From Nematostella vectensis (taxonomy: Eukaryota > Cnidaria > Anthozoa > Actiniaria > Edwardsiidae): a DNA stretch of 64,000 nt. Shown here one piece after another: positions 59,472-64,000 of this stretch. How positions within the stretch are numbered: the stretch's first letter is position 1; every line of letters starts with the position of its first letter. The notes beneath the pieces are model-generated. The model searched no databases. It was not told where the DNA came from and worked only from the letters and a program-made list of their open reading frames with translations. Made by a program: the position numbers and the translations under genes. The stretch spans positions 15,679,575-15,743,574 of the forward strand of contig NC_064038.1 in assembly GCF_932526225.1 (NCBI RefSeq), in the 5' to 3' direction.

Positions 59472-60902
59472 ATTGTGTGAAATGAAACAATTCTCAGATT
59501 TGAACTACGAGTGCATTGCATTCTTTGTTGTGGCATGTACATAAGGGCCACTGCAGTGGTATTATCTATCATAAGCTTAATATGTTTGCCTGCCAATGAG
59601 GCATGGAAACATTTCAAAGCAAAGAAGGCTGCAAGAAGCTCCAAATAATTAAAATGCTGCTAACGCTCAGAGGGGGACCAGTTTCGCCAGTTTTGGTGTC
59701 GGCCATTACAGCGCCCCACCCTTGAAGCGAGGCATCTGAGTAAATGGTAATGTCTATTGGAGGGCGATTAAAATCATTGAAGCTAATGTCAATATTGTTA
59801 ACCCACCAATCTAATTAAGCCATTCCCTGACTAGAAATTATCATAGAGGACTCAAAATTTCCTTTTAAAATCTTTAGGGCATGGGCCTTCTCCATTTCCA
59901 GATTTCTGTAATATAAGCCTCCATATTTTACTCCTGGGAGGCTGGAAATAGTGTGCCCTATAGCTTTAGCAATGGCTTGGATTTTTACTATCCCCGTTTT
60001 GATGAGTTCAACCAAGAGCATCTTAATTTTGGTTCTCTTTTCCTCTGTGAGTCTTACTGTCGTAGACATGGAATCTATGAGAAACCCCCAAAATGTAATC
60101 TGCTGACTAGGTATTAAAGAATAGTTTTCTGGGTGTATCACAAAGCCAAGACTTTCAAACATTTCAATAGAGTCAATGACACTTCGTGTGCATGCCTCTA
60201 ATGTCTGACCCTGTATGTAGAGGTCATCAATATACCCTGCTATGATATGGCCTTTGAGCCTTAGATGGGATAAGGGCGGCTTTAACAATTTTGTAAAATT
60301 TCGTGGACATGTGCATAATCCATTTGGGAAAACAGAATATTTGTAGAGGATTCCATTATATTTAAACTTGAGAAACTTTTGAAACTCTGGATATATATGT
60401 ACACTATAGTAGGCATCCTTGAGGTCAAGACTTGCCATCTACAATTATGGGTTACTAGGTCCAAAATTGAATGGATAGATTCCATTTTGAAATGGGATGT
60501 TTCAATAAAGGAGTTCAACTTTTTTAAGTTTAAAATAAGTCTTACCTTTCCATCTTTTTTAGGGACTGTAAATATTGGGGATATAAATTCCCCCAACTCA
60601 TGATCACATGGGATAATTGCACCTTTGTTCATAAGTGAGTTAATTTCTGCCTCTGCAAGGGCAACATGTTCTTTACATATAGAATTAGGAGGGTAAGATG
60701 ACTAGACAGGCTCAGATACAAAATCTATTGTCTCCCCGACCACTGTGTTTAGAATTTGAGGGTCAGATGTTAACTCCTGCCATTGTGGTAAGAAACAGGA
60801 TAACTGTCCACTTTTAAAATGCTCAACCTTTGTGTTAAGGTATTGTTTCAGAGTAGACTCAACATTTATAGGAAAGAATGATATATTTACCTGTTTTTTC
60901 AA
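59357..60902 (-). pseudogene. DIRS reverse transcriptase-RNase H
   Basis: Starts near 60902 with KKQVNISFFPINVESTLKQY. There is an in-frame TAG at about 60702. The RT core reads EAEINSLMNKGAI, SPIFTVPKKDGKVRLILNLK, MASLDLKDAYYSVHIY (after a shift near 60440) and PNGLC..FTKLLKP, with the catalytic box AGYIDDLYIQG at about 60235 (YIDD), then ITFWGFLID. After a stop at 59815 the RNase H follows with ITIYSDASLQGWG (Asp), YLELLAAFFALKCF (Glu), LMIDNTTAVA (Asp) and, beyond a shift, HIPGVDNHEADRESR (about 59440). The YIDD variant and RNase H placement match DIRS. Confidence 0.85.
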
Positions 60903-60907
60903 ATCCT

Positions 60908-62053
60908 TTAGTTCCTCGTGAACTTTTTCTTGGCTATGTTTGAGTTTGTTGAGGTCGTCCGGGGAGGTTTGTAGCCCCTCCCCCTGCCTGGCAAAAAAGG
61001 CTTGTTTTGGGGGTAATTGTTCCCAGGTCTAGCAGTCATATTGCTGCTCCTTTTAAAGGGCTTGGCCTCAGAACTCTTATTCATGATTTTGTTAGTCGTT
61101 TTGAGCTCTTGTAATGTTTTTGGTAAATCATTACCAAAGAGGAGTTGCCCAGGCTTACGAGACCTCGAACACAATGGCTTGAACTCAGGGTTTAAGTAGA
61201 ATTTCATTAATTCCCTTCGCTTGCAATATAATTCAGTGTTCACATGCCCTACAAGAGCCACAGCATCTGAAAAAGGATTTATCAGCTCTTTGTAGTTAGG
61301 GATTGTTCTATGTTCCCTGTGCTCAAGCAATTTTTCAGTTGTGCAAATCATTGCACTTAATACCTTTACTAAGGTGTCCTGCAGGGCTGTTAATTTAAGG
61401 TCAGAGCGTTTAGCATTTGTGTTAAGCTTACACCAGATCTCCTCATTTACTTTTGGACAAAGTACCTTGTCACAATTCGAGGGTTTTTTGAATTTTTTCA
61501 AGAGCTGTTTTCTTTGTTCTGTAGGCAACTCTATGTTAACACTCTCATTAACCAATTCAGCTAATTTAGCTGACACTGGGGGGCCAGTATCCACTGAGCC
61601 ACTTATACCTGATCTTATTTGGTCAAGGAAACTGTTGTTGTCACCCTCAACCTCGGACTCGTCAAGCTCAGAATTGAGCTCTAGTAACTCCTCATCCTTT
61701 TCAATGTCTCCGCCAAAGAGACTAACTTTATCATAATCATCAGTGAGATTATTAGCGTCATGTTGACGTGAAGAACTTGCTTTTTGAGAAGCTTCTGGTT
61801 CTGGTTCCTCATCTGAGGAGGTTGGGCTTATTGCTCTCTGTGGAGCCGGGGGATTTGCCTTCGATCGTTTTGACCGTGGCTCGTGGTTAGGCGAGCGTGA
61901 TCTCTTTTGGATCACAAGCTCTTTGAGCAGTTCATTACTACTCTGCATGCTAGCCTGCATGCTATTTAGGACGGCTACTAAGGAATTGGATCCTGTTTCT
62001 GCAGTAGAAGAAGTCGTTTCTTCGGTTTCCTTCGGGTCGTTTTGGTCGCCCAT
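60908..62053 (-). CDS. DIRS gag-like ORF1
   Basis: An intact frame. The more likely start is ATG 62053 (MGDQNDPKETEE), though an upstream in-frame ATG lies at 62083. The N-terminus is Ser/Glu-rich with an early amphipathic stretch (VAVLNSMQASMQSSNELLKEL, a possible coiled coil) and a basic RSRSPNHEPRSKRSK segment. A long acidic part follows, then a globular block (IPNYKELINPFSDAVALVGH, CKRRELMKFYLNPEFKPLC). The C-terminus is Gly/Arg-rich (PFLPGRGRGYKPPR), probably RNA-binding. No CCHC knuckle is seen. In DIRS elements this ORF packages the RNA. Confidence 0.8.
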   Translation of the reverse strand: MGDQNDPKETEETTSSTAETGSNSLVAVLNSMQASMQSSNELLKELVIQKRSRSPNHEPRSKRSKANPPAPQRAISPTSSDEEPEPEASQKASSSRQHDANNLTDDYDKVSLFGGDIEKDEELLELNSELDESEVEGDNNSFLDQIRSGISGSVDTGPPVSAKLAELVNESVNIELPTEQRKQLLKKFKKPSNCDKVLCPKVNEEIWCKLNTNAKRSDLKLTALQDTLVKVLSAMICTTEKLLEHREHRTIPNYKELINPFSDAVALVGHVNTELYCKRRELMKFYLNPEFKPLCSRSRKPGQLLFGNDLPKTLQELKTTNKIMNKSSEAKPFKRSSNMTARPGNNYPQNKPFLPGRGRGYKPPRTTSTNSNIAKKKFTRN

Positions 62054-62276
62054 CTTGTTCCTTCCTGTAGAAAAAGATAGCAAAAAGGGCGGGGGAAAAA
62101 CCCGAACGAAGAAATTGGGTAGAATTAATCAACCAGAATGTCGAAAAACTACCTCAAACGATTCCTTGATGGTTCCACTGATTGTATCGGCGATTATTCT
62201 ATAAAAAGAGTGATTGGAAAAAGCTGAAGAATATAGGGAAGTACTCTTCGTAAACCAAACGATGCGAAAGCACGAC

Positions 62277-62346
62277 ACAACTGGTTGATGCTTGGCGCTA
62301 CTCGCTCTCGTACCAGTCCCTCACGACCTAGGCTGATGACGAAATA
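62277..62346. repeat. DIRS terminal inverted repeat (5' side)
   Basis: GTTGATGCTTGGCGCTAC..CTCGTACCAGTCCCTCACGA..CCTAGGCTGATGACGAAATAGAA reads as the inverse of blocks at 57806-57848 and 57957-57993. Confidence 0.85.
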
Positions 62347-62648
62347 GAACCCCACATTAACCCCTGACTTCCCCGGGACCATAAGGGAGGGGGCTCAAAT
62401 GACTAGGGCATTACAATGTGATTCAGCAGTACACACTCAATTGTTTTTTTTTAGAACAAGATACCTAAATAAAACTAAAAACAAACTTTTGCTTTTTAAA
62501 TAATAAATCTGTAAAGAAAACAGTTTTCCATCAACTTAAGGGCTTATGGTACTATCTCGTTGCTACGAAACTCCGTTGCTACGAAATGGAAAAGCGCTAC
62601 ATTCGGTTAAATAGACTTAAATCGCCGCGCGTCATCCAACTTGGTTAC
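62347..62648. other. No gene recognised
   Basis: Spacer between the DIRS end and the LINE tail. Confidence 0.5.
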
Positions 62649-62650
62649 GT

Positions 62651-62671
62651 AATAATAATAATAATAATAAT
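62651..62671. repeat. (AAT)n tail of the LINE
   Basis: Seven AAT units on the plus strand, i.e. (ATT)n at the 3' end of the minus-strand LINE. Confidence 0.9.
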
Positions 62672-62739
62672 ACATGTTTATTTCTACACCATTGCAGCTA
62701 TCATGGCTGAATTACAAGTGAGAGGTCGTCACACAGAAA

Positions 62740-63705
62740 CTAACAATAGCGCACAGTCACAAAATCTCTAAACCTACAAGTTTTAGCTTGCGGTCCTATT
62801 ATTTTCTCATTTCCTGATCTCAAATTACATCCATGTTGGACAGTTGTCATGTTATTAACCACAGATTTTAAGGGTTCAACAGTTTTAGCTCTTGCCATAA
62901 ATTTCCGACATGCTTCATCCCTTCTCTCAGACAAAAATTGGAGAGACGTTGAGGCAAGGGCACTACTATAGCTCGTATATTCGTGCCTTAGAATGATTTT
63001 TAAAGCTTTTTTCTGTATAGACTCCAGGTGCTCAGATAGGTATTCCGGTAGAGCAGCCCACACCGGCGACGCATACTCGAGTACAGACCTTATGAGCGCG
63101 CAATAAATAGTACACAAATCATGTACTGATAAGCCAGCCTTTTTGAGAAGTCTTAACGCGTACAGGCGCTTATTTGCCTTACTGAACACGTGTTCTACAT
63201 GATTATTCCAAGACAGGTCATGACTAATGAAAACTCCAAGAAACTTGTAGCAGGTAACCCTTTTGATAGTTGAGCCCATTAAATTGAGTGCACATGTGGG
63301 AGATGGTTGATATTTTAGGAAATTAATTACTAGCTCCCTACACTTGCTAGGATTTAATCGCATGCCGCGTTGTGTTGCAAACCCACAGATTTTATTAGCG
63401 ATAAAAGGAAGGTAACTAGGCGAGCATCTAGGTACAACCTCATAAATAGTGGTATCATCAACATATTTTACCCTATACGGCCAGTTATCTACTAATCTGT
63501 TTACTAAGACGGCAAATAAGAGAGGCGCGATTTTAGTGCCCTGAGGGATACCCCCATGGGGACGTACATACTCAGACAAAACCCCATTGATCATGACTCT
63601 TTGAGGTCTAGCAGTAAGAAATGCACTCACCCATTGCTTAAGATGGGCATCTACGGCCAGAAGGTCAAGCTCTTGCACCAATACATTGTGGTCTACTTGT
63701 GGCCC
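62740..63705 (-). pseudogene. LINE reverse transcriptase, N-terminally truncated
   Basis: An uninterrupted frame of about 320 codons that begins inside the RT at VDHNVLVQELDLLAVDAHLK. Visible are QRVMINGVLSEYV, GGIPQGTKIAPLLFAVLVN (RT motif with PQGT), the catalytic YVDDTTIYE, MRLNPSKCRELVI and CYKFLGVFISHDLSW, then the thumb (YCALIRSVLEYASPVWAALP). The endonuclease and the fingers are missing. The first nine codons of the open frame (MLTTGPQ..) are antisense to the adjacent SINE head, so they are not native. Confidence 0.88.
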
Positions 63706-63765
63706 AGTGGTTAGCACCTTTGACTTGTAGGCAAGCGCTCCGCGTTCAATCGAGTCCTTTTTTTT
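63690..63765 (+). repeat. tRNA-like SINE head
   Basis: TGGCCCAGTGGTTAGC fits a pol III A box. GCGTTCAATCGAGTCC, about 30 bp later, fits a degenerate B box, followed by a T8 run. This is a tRNA-derived SINE head lying back-to-back with the truncated LINE. Confidence 0.6.
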
Positions 63766-64000
63766 ATTATTATGTTCTTCGAAACTCCAGTTCTAATTTT
63801 CTTTGTTCTTTTTTCCAAGAAATTAAAATAAACTTTCGACATTTTGTTGAAGAAAATGCAATTTTTATATGTTTTACGATAATAAAAATAAATGGCGGAA
63901 AAACAAGATGGAGGCCATTTCCGCGCGAGAAAACACGTTTATTTTGAACATTTTACAACAATTTTGAATTTTTTTCACTCAAATCATTGATATTACCATT
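63766..64000. other. No gene recognised
   Basis: AT-rich end of the window. Confidence 0.5.

Larger units (their letters stand above)
57738..62346 (-). mobile_element. DIRS-type tyrosine-recombinase retrotransposon, decayed
   Basis: On the minus strand the order is gag-like ORF, reverse transcriptase, RNase H, tyrosine recombinase, as in DIRS elements. The outer sequence TCGTCATCAGCCTAGGTCGTGAGGGACTGGTACGAG-type block (57957-57993; key words CATCAGCCTAGG and GGGACTGGTACGAG) is inverted at 62309-62346. The region 57738-58020 holds further short inverted pairs, consistent with a terminal plus internal complementary region. DIRS elements integrate through the recombinase without target duplications. 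Several stops and frameshifts and an internal inversion make this copy inactive. Confidence 0.85.
62649..63705 (-). mobile_element. 5'-truncated non-LTR retrotransposon (LINE)
   Basis: It carries the second half of a reverse transcriptase and a 3' end with an (ATT)n tail at 62651-62671, typical of CR1/L2-like LINEs. The 5' edge falls inside the RT next to a tRNA-like sequence at 63695-63760, which is how target-primed reverse transcription commonly leaves truncated copies. Confidence 0.82.

Noticed and set aside
61341-61736. Plus-strand 131-codon frame
   Set aside because: Antisense to the DIRS gag-like ORF; the Ser-rich sequence is a by-product of the acidic stretch.
1-64000. CRISPR array, bacterial operons or rRNA
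   Set aside because: No regularly spaced repeats with unique spacers, no ribosome-binding sites before gene clusters, and introns are present throughout.

Overview
This is eukaryotic, animal-type DNA: AT-rich, with introns bounded by GT..AG, microsatellites, and a very dense mix of transposable elements. Several protein families here (a MULE/SWIM family, a DIRS retrotransposon, a BED-hAT, and recurrent unnamed proteins) are ones I associate with anthozoan cnidarians such as stony corals and anemones. That assignment is an inference. No prokaryotic gene layout, CRISPR array or rRNA is visible.

Layout. 1.1-3.8 kb: a whole IS3EU-type DNA transposon with about 210-bp inverted repeats and a 6-bp target duplication. 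5.6-6.6 kb: a decayed piggyBac transposase. 6.6-13.9 kb: almost gene-free, with one faint LINE-like piece. 13.9-17.5 kb: two decayed MULE-like genes on the minus strand. 17.6-23.5 kb: a 5.86-kb element with 36-bp inverted ends and a TAA duplication. It carries two divergent spliced genes, a SAM-domain protein and a roughly 1.2-kDa-residue-scale protein (about 1,190 codons) with an integrase-like acidic motif and a C-terminal SAP domain. I know no named superfamily that fits, and it is the best candidate for an undescribed system. 24.2-27.4 kb: a recurrent uncharacterised gene family. 28.5-29.9 kb: a small three-exon gene with a Cys/His-rich start and a leucine-rich end, one of few host-like genes. 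30.7-31.0 kb: SINE-like repeats. 33.2-33.9 kb: the end of a PIF1-type helicase. 34.9 kb: a short MITE. 35.9-37.9 kb: a BED-hAT gene. 39.4-40.8 kb: a decayed repeat-family ORF. 42.5-43.2 kb: a minisatellite. 43.5-44.5 kb: a ZMYM1/P52rIPK-like hAT remnant. 45.0-46.1 kb: an F-box gene disturbed by a foldback element. 48.4-48.7 kb: three RFX X-box palindromes. 49.0-51.5 kb: a 1.1-kb direct repeat. 53.9-55.4 kb: a hAT MITE with an 8-bp duplication, inside an array rich in TGACGTCA. 57.7-62.3 kb: a DIRS element whose tyrosine recombinase contains an internal inversion. 62.6-63.7 kb: a 5'-truncated LINE with an (ATT)n tail next to a tRNA-like SINE head.

Most coding regions are broken by single-base shifts, many at homopolymers. 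Either the elements are old or the assembly carries uncorrected long-read indels. The window works as a set of independent mobile elements rather than a pathway. The only tightly coupled genes are the divergent pair in the 17.6-23.5 kb element and the gag/RT/RNase H/recombinase set of the DIRS.
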